From Isoetes taiwanensis (taxonomy: Eukaryota; Streptophyta; Lycopodiopsida; Isoetales; Isoetaceae), in NCBI GenBank assembly GCA_021234155.1, contig JAJEKV010000004.1, forward strand, positions 23,967,122-24,031,121: DNA of 64,000 nt, in the 5' to 3' direction. Shown here in pieces: positions 45,891 through 57,264 of this stretch (position 1 is the stretch's first letter; the number at the start of each line of letters is the position of its first letter). Under the pieces are notes generated by a model, which ran no database searches, was not told where the DNA came from, and was given only the letters and a program-made list of their open reading frames with translations. Position numbers and translations under genes: made by a program.

Positions 45891-46062
45891 TGTGATGCTC
45901 CCCGAATCCATCCGATGCTCCCATCGTATAAATACAGGAAATTCCCCTCCCATGGCGAATCCATCATCACGGATCCGTCTGACTCGGACCACTTTGATGG
46001 CCAAGTGTCCGGGTAAAGGACACGGAGGTGTCATTCGTCCCACGCCTTCTATGGGAATCCTA
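45891..46062 (-). mobile_element. LTR-end module of the TGTGAYGYTCCCC gypsy family
   Basis: On the + strand it begins TGTGATGCTCCCC and aligns, with gaps, along about 160 bp to the start of the LTR at 47622 (shared AAATTCCCC, GGACAC-AAGGTGTC-type and CTATGGG blocks). It is attached to the gag leader of a different gypsy element (46062-46412). No primer-binding site follows at the left, so it is a recombinant fragment. Confidence 0.55.
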
Positions 46063-46412
46063 TATGGCTCAATCTTTGTTTCTGCAACCTGCCCCATTAA
46101 TTCACGGATTCTTGCTTTGGCATAATCCAATTCCCCTTGAAAGTTAAAGGGATCGGGATCTTCCAATCCTTCCGGTGTGGATGGGGAATCATGGGCTGCC
46201 AATTCTTCTTCCTGATCATGCCCTTGCTGATTATTCAAATCTTCCTGACGGAATTTAGAGGTGAGCTCATCCAATTCCCTCACCTCTTCTTCCGTAGGAG
46301 CAAGCTCATCAAGAAGGTCTTCTCCTTCTTCTGGGATAAGGGAAGCCAGGCCCATGAGAGGATCTGCTGCCATGTTTTCCATATCAGCCCCAAACTCAGG
46401 CTCTGATACCAA
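46062..46412 (-). pseudogene. Gypsy 5' leader and Gag N-terminus
   Basis: Directly downstream of the LTR end and primer-binding site, the frame is open for about 110 codons and highly acidic (IPEEGEDLLDELAPTEEEV, GHDQEEELAAHDSPSTPEGL). It ends in PYRIPIEGVGRM before running into the LTR-like module. It is probably the Gag N-terminus of the element whose capsid, protease and RT lie at 28.9-31.2 kb, now separated by about 15 kb. This is inferred from the shared LTR and orientation, not from overlap. Confidence 0.5.
46399..46411 (-). other. Primer-binding site of the gypsy element (tRNA-iMet)
   Basis: On the - strand TGGTATCAGAGCC follows the LTR end CTGTAACA after a single base. It sets the LTR boundary at 46413 and the element orientation (-). 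Confidence 0.85.
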
Positions 46413-46888
46413 TGTTACAGATCTTGGAAGCACCGGGGCCACAAACCGCATCAATCACATCTACCGCCTCTTCCCTCGGAATCCCTGATCCCCCCACGAT
46501 GTGAAGAGCCTCCCTGAGACCCTGTATGATGCAAGCAATCAGCAAAATATTTCTCCAAGATCGACCTAAGAAGTGGATATCATCAGATTAGCATTAGGGA
46601 AGGAGATGAACCCAAAACGGCCTTTCGAACCAACCAAGGGCATTTTGAATTTGTGGTCATGCCCTTTGGATTAACAAATGCCCCAGCCACGTTTATGCGG
46701 CTGATGAATACTGTCTTTCAAGGGTTTTGCCACAGAGGAAGCTCTTGGATTCATTCTGCTGATTGCTTGCATCATACAGGGTCTCAGGGAGGCTCTTCAC
46801 ATCGTGGGGGGGTCAGGGATTCCGAGGGAAGAGGCGGTAGATGTGATTGATGCGGTTTGTGGCCCCGGTGCTTCCAAGATCTGTAACA
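46413..46888. mobile_element. Palindromic right end: LTR end (-), RT (+), LTR end (+)
   Basis: 46413-46544 is the LTR 3' end in - orientation. At AGCAAAA (46541-46547) the sequence switches to + strand reverse transcriptase ([27 protein letters not shown]), and it ends with the LTR 3' end in + orientation, CTGTAACA at 46881-46888. The two 132-bp LTR arms form a hairpin with a ~212-bp loop. The switch point lies in a short match between LTR (CAATCAGCAGAA) and RT (GGAGCAAAAT), as expected of template switching. The + part copies the left end of the 18.1-kb block almost exactly. Confidence 0.85.
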
Positions 46889-46989
46889 ATCACTCACTCG
46901 ACCATGAATTCTGATCTGCATGATGCTAAAAGCACCATGCAATATTAAGAATTGCTTCTCCTACTAGGTCATTCTACCACTTCAAATTG

Positions 46990-47621
46990 AATCAAGCCTT
47001 AAAATTTGAATGGAAAATTTTTTGTTTTCCCATTTCATAGAATGCCAAGTCTCAGGCAAAATTCCTGCTCTCTCATTGGGATGTGTCTCTATGGGAGAAT
47101 GTCACAGAAGATTTGGCTCTTATAGTGCAAGTTGGTGTTACTGAAAGGGTGCCATGGGACTGTCATGAAAATATTCACAAAGGCAAGCACTTTGTCAGAT
47201 CAGTATATTGCCTTCTTTTAGCACCACAGCCCCTCTAGTTGCTAGATGGGTGGTACCTATAGGTTCCACAGCCCACTTTGTGTCGTATATGGCGATGGCT
47301 TTGGGATAGGTTGCTCCACCCTAGAGTCTCTATACTATGGTGGCAGGTTATGCACAGGTGCCTGCGTGTTAATGCCTTCCGACATCGCTATGATCCTCGC
47401 ATATCTGCAATATGCCCGCTCTGCCTTTCAGACGTTGAGACTCTTGAGCACTATCTCTTTTATTGTCCAGAGGTTCAACCAGCGTGGCCCTGGCTATAAG
47501 GTTTGTTTAACAATACATTGGACTGCCGATGCATCCTCTTGGTGTCCTATCCCAACGTATGGCACTCAACTAAACAGAGGACATTCCATCTTGGTTCTGG
47601 TTGGCTCCTGTGGTTGATATG
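46990..47621 (+). pseudogene. LINE ORF2 C-terminus with zf-RVT domain
   Basis: The frame near 47100-47230 resembles the RT-to-zinc linker (KHFVRSVYCLLL). The 47278-47499 frame has ILWWQVMHRCLRVNAFRHRY, AICPLCLSDVETLEHYLFYC and a Trp-rich end, an intact C-x2-C-x8-H-x4-C-type zinc motif. After a frame shift, TFHLGSGWLLWLI continues and is cut at 47621 by the LTR that starts at 47622. It is related to the - strand LINE at 5336-5944. Confidence 0.75.
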
Positions 47622-49101
47622 TGTGATGCTCCCCACTAAATATACGACACCTCGTCGTACATCTCGCGAGAAATTCCCCATCCAGCACACCTGCCGCATG
47701 GGCCCTCCGTCTATCCCGCACCTGGGATGGCCATGGCGCAGGAAGGGGACACGAAGGTGTCTTGTGCACCCTTCCCCTATGGGCTCCTAAACAGTGGAAG
47801 CATAAACATAAACATAAACATCAGCACTAGCAATAACAATACAATCAGCTACCTCGAAGGGTAGTACCATCTATCCATCCGTAGATCCATCATAGACAAT
47901 AATACATCATAAAGCATAATAGCTCCTATCCAGGCTCAGACTCATAAGGGAGGTAGACTGACGGTTGGGCCTCAAGATAGAGCAGACCGAGATATAACAA
48001 TGGCAGGGCTGGCTATAGACAATGGCTAGGGTTGACCACTCCATCTGTCCCTCCTGTGCATACTATGCAGACGGGCTAAATCGGGCTCTGGCATGACTAT
48101 AGCCTGCCGGATACACAATCTCATGGCATCACCCATCCAGACTACTTTGGGTTGCATCTCCCCAGTCCGATGGGACAGGAAGGGTTGCATCTCCCCTTCC
48201 CGAGGTCTAGTGGCTCCACGGGTGGCTAGAGAATCGTGGCGACACATGATTCGTACCGGACTGAACCCCCCCAAAACAAGAGCCAGGCTGACATCTGCAA
48301 CTCTTGAGAGGCAGGATGACACCATTTCCCCAGGGGGTGTTGAACCCATACCCGGCCCACTCGAAGTGACCTACTATAGGCCTAGCCCACTATGGGTCCC
48401 CAGTAACCGCGCTCAGCAGGGACCTCCCTCCACTTTGCCACTAGCCCCGTTGTATGGTGCCAAGTCACATCATAGCCCCCGTAGCCGGGTGGGTCCCTAT
48501 GCACAGGCTGCAACTAATAGGAACTAAGGGGTCTAAACTAGGAGCATCATCTAAATAATGGCTACTAGGTCTCTACCCCCTTCCCAATACAAGAGGAAAC
48601 ATGATCAACCAATATCACATATGCACATAATATGATAAAAGGACTCTAACCCAAATACCTGCTCTTGAGGAACTCCCTCCTGCTCCCGGCATCTCCACGG
48701 TCTTCAAGGGGTTCGAAGTAGGCCCCACTCCTACTGATGCATGCACACTCCAGGGGCTGCTGTACTATGCTGTGCCACAACAAACGGTTCTAGAAACGGA
48801 GTTTCGAGCGCAAACAAGGTTCCAAGACTGTTGGAACAAAAAAAATGGCCTAGGATTAGGGTTTGGCCATTTATACATTAGGGTTCCATGTCACTGCCAC
48901 ATGGCACCAATGGGGTGCTTCCATGTGGCGGGTGCCCAATAGGATGAGGCCATGTGGAAATGGCCCTATGCCTAAGTTTGGCTAACTTAGCCATGCTCCC
49001 TTTTCCACCTACTATGGTGTACAAGGCTACTAAAGTAGACTTGTTTGATGTGGTCCAGAAATATATGTATTTATAGCGCATAATTTCAGGGGAACGTCAC
49101 A
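47622..49101 (-). mobile_element. Ty3/gypsy 3' LTR, 1.48 kb
   Basis: In - orientation it begins TGTGACGTTCCCC (49101) and ends GGGGAGCATCACA (47622), so it has TG...CA ends with 13-bp imperfect inverted repeats. The polypurine tract AAGGGGGGGAGAA immediately precedes it (49102-49114), proving it is the 3' LTR. A TATA motif (TGTATAAATGG on the - strand, about 48870) lies inside. It interrupts the LINE at 47621. The rest of the element to the right is lost beyond about 49160, so no 5' LTR or matching target duplication was found. Confidence 0.8.
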
Positions 49102-49160
49102 TTCTCCCCCCCTTAGGATAATGCTGTCCTCAGCATTATGCTAAAGTGGCGAACCTGCAA
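49102..49160 (-). mobile_element. Polypurine tract and last coding bases of the gypsy element
   Basis: The - strand ends AATGCTGAGGACAGCATTAT, then CCTAAGGGGGGGAGAA, then the LTR. The ending AEDSIILRGGE is typical at the pol C-terminus of plant gypsy elements. Similarity to the element ends to the right of about 49160. Confidence 0.65.
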
Positions 49161-50600
49161 CAGCCCTGTAAAAACTCACAACATGAATATAGGAACTTAA
49201 CTTTATTGAAAAGATCAACTTTCCGTTAATTACTTATTATGTACTTATAATATAAGGCTATATTTATAAGTTATACAAAATTACAAGTCCCTTGTTATTT
49301 AAGGTCTGTGCAAAATGAAACGTGTATTGTACGAATAAATTTTCCTTAGATTTATTTTTGGTGGGATTGTTCAAGGTTCCGGATCCGGTTATGTTTGTTA
49401 GAATGAATATCTACAAATTGCGTTAACATCATGTAGGAACAGATCATAATTTAGAGATCTTGGGCACCCTATAAGAACTTTTCTCTTAGAGATGTTCTCA
49501 TTTTGCCATGAAGATTTCTTTTTTCTGACTCGTTTAAATTTAGTGGACTGAGTTACTAAAGAGAAATATTTTTGGGCCAAATATTTGTTGCATGTAATAG
49601 TAATGGATGGCTGTGAATGTAAAGAAGATGTCTATAAGGAAGAGTAATTTGATATAATTATCTCGATACAAAAGGGGGCAAATCTTCAAATTACATATGG
49701 ATTTCCATAAGATATTATTTAATACAGTATCTCATGAGATGCCTGCAATTAATACATTGGTACATGAGATGCCTACATGTTACACTTGAACTTTGAGAAG
49801 TATATTTGCAATTCTTGAAATTGTATAATAGTTTGTGATGCTACGAAATAATATTCCAAAACTACACAAAGCTGACCCCTACAAACGTACACATAGAAAA
49901 AACTAGGTGTAGTTAAGAAACAGGAAGATTTATATCTATGACTTATAGTAGACAGATTTCCAAAGACATTAAAATAATCCAGAAAGATTTGCCTTTGAAA
50001 CATGTGAAAGGCACTTAGTTGACTAGATGAAGCATTGTGTTCTGCTCGGGAATAAGATTTGGCTTGGTGAAGTATTATGGAGATTAGTCGAATACCCAAT
50101 AAGATGTTTTATTACATCGTAGAGTTGGCTAATAGAATCTTTGCTATCAAATATGTATCTTCAACAAAGATCACAACTACACATTCTCCATGTAACAATG
50201 GCCCTTGTAATATTCTTTTGTTTCCTACTTTACTATAAACTCAGGCCTTGCTAAATTTTGAATGCCTCATTAGGCATAATTGGATATTTTATTTACTCAA
50301 GTATCATAGTGCACTAATTGCATATTTTCTTTTTATACAACCATTAGTGTGTTTGTGTATTTTCATAGGATTATGTGTAGTATATATGTCAGCAACGTCA
50401 TCATTAAATAAGAATCATATAGTTTAAGAACCATATTTATAGTATATTATTTTTTATATTGAAGCAGTCAAATATCCTCCAGCAGAACGAGTTAATCTTG
50501 CATGGAGATGAACGGAGGTAGACTGATGGCGACGGCAAGAAGTTTTCTAATACATGTCGATTATGAACATTTGCTTGTAAGCCCAGTCGTTTTTTACTTG
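49161..50600. other. Gene-free stretch
   Basis: AT-rich. No gene, element end or structured repeat was recognised. Confidence 0.5.
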
Positions 50601-50636
50601 TAGGTTGCTCTAGTAGATTTTTTTTTATCTCTCTGC

Positions 50637-51400
50637 TATGTACTTCTCATTTTTCTTATTTCCGGGAACTCCATCATGTTCCTTTGCCCGTGATTGTTAT
50701 GTGATAGTTGTAGGACCAAATGGGAAAGAACATCAAGTTTTTGTGGCATCTGCGGGGGCCAAAATTGTTTTTGGCCAAGGATGGGAAGCTTTCTTTCTTG
50801 GTGATAATCTTTTAAGTAGATGGTGATGTTATTTTTGTGTGATATCGGAGGATAGCAAATGGGATATTTGCAAAGAAGTGCGATGGCAAGCAATGGGACC
50901 AAAGCCCTTGGAATTTGGCGGTAGAGGATGGAAAAGCACGACGGGGAAGTTGTTAATGCTCGACAAAGGCGTGTAGCAAAAGAACCGTAAGACTCGTTAA
51001 TGTATCGGATGATGAACGGACATTAAGAAACCTTTTAAAGTTCCCTTTGCTCAAACGTATTTATTCATCGAGATTGGTGAGTAAAATTTCCCCTTTGATT
51101 AGTTTTCCTTAGGAAATTCTTAGCTCTCTATTTTTCAGGTCGAGATTGAAGGAGGAAGATCGTTGGCGAATGCCTCCAAGGGGTTCTCGCAATCCTTGTT
51201 CATGGACGGATGGTATTGACACTAATTTGAAAGCAAAAACCGGTCGATATTGTTTGAGTCATAATTGGGGACGCTAATCAGCCACTATTCTCTTAAAGTT
51301 GGTGATATATTGGAATTCCAAGTCGTAGAGGCGAGCTTGAATGGACAATGAACATCTATCGTGGTGGAGCACGGCATGACCGTAAGAAGTTTCAATATGT
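50637..51400 (+). pseudogene. B3-domain gene pseudogene (two B3 halves)
   Basis: First half: GPNGKEHQVFVASAGAKIVF, then GQGWEAFFLGDNLL, then a shifted frame with DGDVIFV, the C-terminal strands of a plant B3 DNA-binding domain. Second half, after an intron-like gap: RLKEEDRWRMPPRGSRNP, GRYCLSHNWG and, in another frame, YSLKVGDILEFQVVE. These parts match, in order, the intact gene at 59390-60291 (EQEDRWRNPPKGS; HCLSHGWN; LGDILEF), so this is a decayed paralogue in the opposite orientation. Frameshifts and stops (for example at 50824) disable it. Confidence 0.7.
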
Positions 51401-52888
51401 AATTTTATATAACGAGATATTTTGTTGCCTCGTGAGTTTTCCACTTACAACTATTAGCATGACTATATACTAACCTGTTCATACTTTGTAATCACAGGAA
51501 GTAATATATTTTACTACTTATCTTTTGAAGAAGAGTCTAATTTTTCAGATATACTGCATAATTTTTGATGCAATTTATCTTGGAAATCAATAAAATTATT
51601 CAACTGTTGGTGGTCAAAATTTGACACATAAAATAGCATAAGCAATCTAAGGTCGAATTTTACTCTTGTGTAGGAAGCGAGAAAATAGTCTGTGGAGTTT
51701 GTCTTCCATGAACTTTGCATGGTGTGCTTCAATGTCGTCCCAATTTGGTTTTGCCAAAGTGCGGTTTGTTATATAGGTATTCAAATATAGAAGAAGAAGA
51801 AAGGAACACAACCTTCACAAGCATATTGTATTTCATCTAAAGCAAGACAAAACTCTAGGGCATATTGTGGTTGCTTGGGTCATTTCTATCATGAGTTCCT
51901 ATCTCATTTGCATCATTGTCGTAAAAACACTTTTACCCCATCGCTTTTTTATTCTATTTTCTTGTGAGAAGTGCCATCTGCAGATCCTCTTTCTTTTGTT
52001 TGAATGTGAGAAATCATATCACCCCATCCTTTGCCTTGTGATACATTCTTAGGAATGATGTGTTCCTGGATTTTAACATTGGTTTTTAGCAGCATGTGAC
52101 TGGTAGGATGGCATCTATTTTCCAGATGCCATATGTATTGTATGTGACTTTCTTTGGTGCTGCTTTTTTTTTATGAAGTAGTTAAGGAACAATTCATTGT
52201 TCATCTGTGTAGTCCACAAGTGCAATGGTGTTGTTGTCGCTGACACTTGCATGCTGCTCGCCTCTGTATTCTTTGCTTTAAGGTTGTAGATGTTAAAGTG
52301 TACAGCTATAATTTTGGAATACTCTTTTTTGTTGAAGGTAAGAATATGGCAGTATATAGTTCTTGATGAGACTCAAGTAGTGAATAGTGCATCCGTGAAA
52401 GAAGGATGCCTATAATATTGTTGCAGGAGCATTAAGAAATGGTTGCCTGTTGCTTTCTTCTATGCTTAAACAGTCATTGTTGACTGCAAAAAAGATCAAT
52501 CTATTTATAATATTTTTTCAAAATACAAAAGATGAACACTTCCCACAAAAGAGGAGCACATGTCTGTTGTTAAGAAACTAGCTAGAGACGATCCTATATA
52601 ACCTTTAAATACTATAACTTATCATAAGCACACTTAGAATTCCCCTGTGGTCTCATATGAAGAAGTTTTAGCTTTCATTGATGAGAACCATCATTTAAGA
52701 TGATCCATTGGTGCGCAAAATTTGCTACCTCAGATTCATTATTTCGTTTGTGATACAAAATTTGATGTTGATGGTACGGTTTGTTGCTTTATGCCGGCAT
52801 CCTTCCTTGTGCTAGGTCTTGCACAATCATCCAATATCGTTTTTACATACAATTTGTAGGCAAAGCATAATGAGATTCTGATGCTTAC
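51401..52888. other. Gene-free stretch
   Basis: No gene is supported. Two near-repeats around CATCGCTTTTTTATTC and CTCTTTCTTTTGTTTG near 51930-52010 and low-complexity T runs are all I see. Confidence 0.45.
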
Positions 52889-53272
52889 TTCAATTTGATT
52901 TCGTGGCTTGAACAATAGTACTTTAATTCTTCCATGTGTCCACCCTCCAATTGGGTTGAACAATGCAGCTGGGCCAAAGGGTCCATAGGGAAGATATCGG
53001 TGAAGCATTGAGTGAATTGTACTCCCAGGCTGGTCTGTGTGCACGTCTTCTAGCAAACTGAACATAAAATCTGGGAAATATCGTTCAATTCCTAGTGCAC
53101 GAAAAATTACTCCTGCCTTTCCTTCAATCCATCCACATTTTATGTGTTTTACTTCTTCATCAGGACGATCTCGTATTGCAATGCATAAGAACTTGTTAGT
53201 ATTAGTTGTTCTGGCCACTACATCAGCTGAGAGTGGAATGCCCATCCCTGATCCGACACTATTCAAAGTTAT
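52889..53272 (-). other. Candidate 128-codon exon, unknown protein
   Basis: A TTTTTTGCAG acceptor (53273 upward) and a GAA/GTAAGC donor (52889) enclose exactly 128 open codons in phase 0. The peptide includes GSGMGIPLSADVVARTTNTN, HIKCGWIEGKAGVIFRALGI and MLHRYLPYGPFGPAALFNPI. The composition is that of a folded globular domain rather than a repeat. I do not recognise the family, and no partner exon was found. The long intact frame with clean splice borders argues for a real gene or a recent copy. Confidence 0.45.
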
Positions 53273-55272
53273 CTGCAAAAAAGCATGGATTAGCTTGCAG
53301 ATGTTAAAAGTGCATCTTTCCTAATTCTCTAATCCATAAACGAGTTCACTTTCTATTGTCTAATTTGAGAATTTTCTTTGCAAATAACCTTGGAGCAATT
53401 GAGCAAGAACAGTAGAGGAAAGGAAGAAGTCGAACACAGATCAGACGTGCATGCATGAAATGATGCATCCCATTGGTATTTATAGCATCAGGAAATTCTA
53501 TAAGCTGTCTATCATAAATGCGAAAAGCTACTTTAGCTGGAATTTAAGCGATGATTTGAAGCAGAATGGATACCGTAATTGTATCCATTAGAGGAAATTT
53601 GAGATCTCATTTCATCCCTATAAGAATCCTCCAATGGAATGGCTACCCTCTATTAACTGCAATTAATGCAGCACCAACAACTTCATTGCTATTGTTTTCC
53701 CTGCATAACTTTTGATCCACTTATCAAAATGCTGCGACGTTTGTTGCATTAGATGCGGAATGAAAAGATCTTTCCAATGATATATGGTTATGATGTATTT
53801 CAATATGGTCATATGCGTTAACCTTAAGAAAATATGATTTTTTGCTTATTTCTTGTATATTTATATCATAAAAGATGTATGAATGGATTATCACTAGATA
53901 GATCTTGTGAAGACGAACCCATTGCTACAAAAAGTTTTTGAATCGGAGTTCTGGATCAAAAGTTATAATGAAAAAAAGATACTACAAAAGTTAGTTGCAG
54001 TTGCATTAATTACAGGTTGCCACATAATACTGGAATGAGATACACTGGAGCTCTTCTCTTATTGGACAGTTTGAAAAGCTGACATGGCATTTTAAGCATC
54101 CCTTAATGGGACAAAATGTTATCTCATTTTTCCTCTAATGCGATCTTCCTTTTAATTTGAGCACGCAATTCTTAATTTCTGAATTTAATTGTATATGTCA
54201 GCATCTAAAGGCATATTCAGTTTTTATATTAGTCTCAAAATATTAGTGGTGTACAATTTGTCAATGGTAACAAAGTGTTTGAAGAAGCAAAATATTGCCA
54301 TTATTGGTTGTAACATTAGAAGCTTAATGTTGCATGCATATGGACTCTATATGCCAAGGTGCAACATCAATGATATTTTCTTATGCTCATCTCACTTAGC
54401 AAAGTCTTGTGTTTTTAATAAACAGTCGCTACCCCCTTGTAGATGCCGCTCTCCCATCATACACGATAGGAGAGCAACCCCTTTCCAGAAGTTACGGGGC
54501 TATTTTGCCCTGCCCGATCAGTTCTCTAGTTTATTCCCTGTAACGTCTAGGATATCCTACCTAAGAATCTTCCCATATCTCATTGTAAGATTAATTGGGC
54601 AAGGTTGCACTCAATAGACACTTATATGCACCTTACGAACCTTGCATGCAATGTCTAGGATGTAATGTTATTTATCCTTATTCCATTAACATATTTGAGT
54701 TCAAGTATTAAATCATAAAGAAACATAGAAGGAAAAGCAAGATAAGATTGAAAGAAATGGCTAGGGGGAACGATAATACTTCTTATGTCTAAATAGTGAA
54801 GTTATTTTATAGACCTAAGCATTGTTGTTTTGCAAACCTTATCTTAGAAGGTTATCATCATAAACAGAGACGTAATCATGTTTGTCTTGAAAACCTTACC
54901 CTAAAAGATTATGACCATAAATATGGGGAAGATTATGGATTGAATGGGAAGGAACCACGGGTAGTTGCACACGTATGATTGACTATTTCTACCTAATTCT
55001 GATTGGCATACAAAGAAATGATAGCAAGATTGCTACTATGGGCATATCCTGCATTCACATATGCCTATGGGTCATTATTTAATTTACCACTACATTATTA
55101 TGATAGTTTCATAATTGAATCTAAACATATATCACTATTAGAAAGCATAAGAAACACATGAAATACTCGCACGAACTTAGGAGACAATGTTCTTCTACTA
55201 TGGTTCCTCTCAAAATTTATTTTGTTTTAATAATTTGGCCTAGATATCTTCACTGTTTTTTTAAATTCCCAG
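53273..55272. other. Gene-free stretch
   Basis: No gene is supported. A frame at 54189-54617 is open for 142 codons but shows no motif and lies in AT-rich sequence. Confidence 0.4.
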
Positions 55273-55535
55273 AAATTTTCTCCGAGAGTGATAGAACGCA
55301 CTGTTTTGAGACCAAAAGGCAGCAATGGATATCTCGTGATAATCAAAGGTCGTCATATAGCTTCTCTTCCTGGGAGTCGCCGCATGAGTAAAACACTAAA
55401 AACGACATCCTACATTTTTCATATGAACCCAATGGACCGGGAAATCCATGTCGAGGAGCTTCTTGCCTTGCGATGCGTTCTCTGTCGTCGACTCGGTCAA
55501 ATAGACATGTCTGTGAAGATGCGGAATTCTCTAAT
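55273..55535 (+). other. Candidate exon, unknown protein
   Basis: A TTCCCAG acceptor and an AAT/GTAAGT donor enclose 263 open bases with RTVLRPKGSNGYLVIIKGRH, SKTLKTTSYIFHMNPMDREI and LALRCVLCRRLGQIDMSVKM. Composition is protein-like, with a CxxC pair. No family was recognised. Confidence 0.35.
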
Positions 55536-55539
55536 GTAA

Positions 55540-57240
55540 GTTCCCTAATATTCCCTTACGATTCTGTCAACGTAGACGCGAAAAGTTCCTTAGATGTTAT
55601 ATAAGGAATCTGATGAAACCTTTTCATAATTAGTTTTATTGCATTTTGGCTCTAAATGAAATATCCTCTGACCCTAATAACTAGGTTTGTTCTTAGGCCT
55701 CCGATGTGAAATGTAGGTTTAATAGATGAGAAATTGAAGCACATCTTAATTACATCCATTTGGGACATCTAAGAGGTAAAACGGAGACATAAATCCGTCT
55801 ATATACTTTGTGCCCTCAAGAAATATTCTGCTTTTGCATTGTGGATAGACAATCTCAAACGTGTCTTCTAAATCTTTTAAAGCAATCCTAAGGCATTATG
55901 GAATGTGAAAGTATACAACGCAAGATCTCGTGTTTTAATTCACCTTATACCATCTTAGCTCTTCAAATTCGTGTGTGATCTATTATTTGAAAGGATGCTA
56001 TTTAATAGGAAAAGGAAGTTGAAGTCCAATTCAAGAACTAACTACAAAGAAGTCTTGAAGAATTTAATAATTAAGAAATTAATTATGTTATTCGAATTTT
56101 TTCTTCCTCATCTTGCCTCTCTTTCTTGTCCATGACCGTTGTTACTCAGTCGATGATCCTTTTGTCTATCAGAACCTATTCCTGCACCACTTGGACATTC
56201 TCATGCGAAGTGTCTACTTTCTCAACATATAAAACAACCTGAAGCACTCGAGGCAGTCGAATTCCCACTAATTGCATATTCCCGTGCAAATTGTCCACTT
56301 CCTCCAAATTTGAACCATCCTGAGTCACCTGATCATGTTTTAGATTTGCTTCCTCTTCCTTCAAATCCACAGTACTCCCTTCTAGAGCCCTCACTGTTTC
56401 CTCCACTATATGTGGATACCTATTTAGCATTTCCATTTGGTGTTATTTTCAAAGCATGAATGCCAACCAATGTTCTATTGTTATGTATGTTGATCGATGT
56501 GTTATTGTCGTCAGAAGTAATCATGTTCTGCAACAATTGGGTTTCCTTGTGCTAAATGTATTGGCCGTTTAACATATTGTTTTTGTCAGACATTGAAGTT
56601 GTTAATTAGTGTATAAGTCCTCGTTGTAATATAAATGTTTAGTACTTGGCGAATGTGGCTTTGGAAGTTTATGCCAAGGTAACTCACTTGATACCCCATA
56701 ATTGAAGACTTACTTTTGAAACATTTGGTCGTCATCTTCCAAAGGTTTGTTGTATGAAGTAAGTATTGGAACAAAACAGCTTGCCTCCACGACTTGTTGT
56801 ATTCAATTTTCCTACCCCTTTTATGACTATATGTACTTCTCCCCCATTTTTTTTGTTCAATTTGAATAAATCTTATTGTATTGTGGAGCAGCTGCGCCAT
56901 TTGAAGCAACATCGGCCAGCTGCGTCAGTCACCAGGCAAAGGAAAATGGGCCGTTTATAGGTAAATGCCGCGGCGAAGCTGCGCCATTTAAAGGCAAATG
57001 GCGCGGGCGTCATTTTCTTGCAAATGGAGCAACATTTGGCGACACTAGCGAGATATGAGTAATATGAGTATACATGCACCTGTAGGGAACAACTAGACCA
57101 ACACATTACATTGTTCTAATGGATGAGATTGATCTCAGCGTTGATGAACTACAACATTTGATAAATTATCTCAACTACATGTGTGTATGAGATTATCTCT
57201 CAATTATCTGTCAAGGGAAAAAAAAAAAAAAAAAGAATAA
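55540..57240. other. Gene-free stretch
   Basis: Nothing is supported as a gene. A - strand frame at 56176-56436 is Glu/Val-rich with loosely repeated VDNLHGNMQLV/VDTSHENVQVV. Near 56885-57050 a GGCAAATGGCGC-type repeat (GCGCCATTT...AAATGGCGC) forms short dyads. Confidence 0.35.
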
Positions 57241-57264
57241 GGTTTTTTTTATTTTATTTTTTTT

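Larger units (their letters stand above)
28763..46893. mobile_element. 18.1-kb composite block with inverted gypsy RT-LTR ends and 5-bp flanking repeat
   Basis: Both ends are the same ~347-bp sequence in inverted orientation (28768-29114 and 46542-46888): part of a Ty3/gypsy reverse transcriptase fused to the 3' end of an LTR. Both outermost ends read CTGTAACA outward. The direct repeat ATCAC flanks both ends exactly (28763-28767 and 46889-46893), the duplication length usual for Ty3/gypsy integrase. Inside are gypsy gag, protease and RT, a GH17 pseudogene, a truncated copia element, an intact desaturase gene and, at the right, an LTR, primer-binding site and gag start in - orientation. It could be one integration of an aberrant cDNA, or an old element enlarged by later insertions. 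The chance of a 5-bp match alone is about 1 in 1,000. Confidence 0.55.

Noticed and set aside
54189-54617. 142-codon open frame as a gene
   Set aside because: No motif, no splice context and AT-rich composition. An open frame of this length is plausible by chance in 64 kb.
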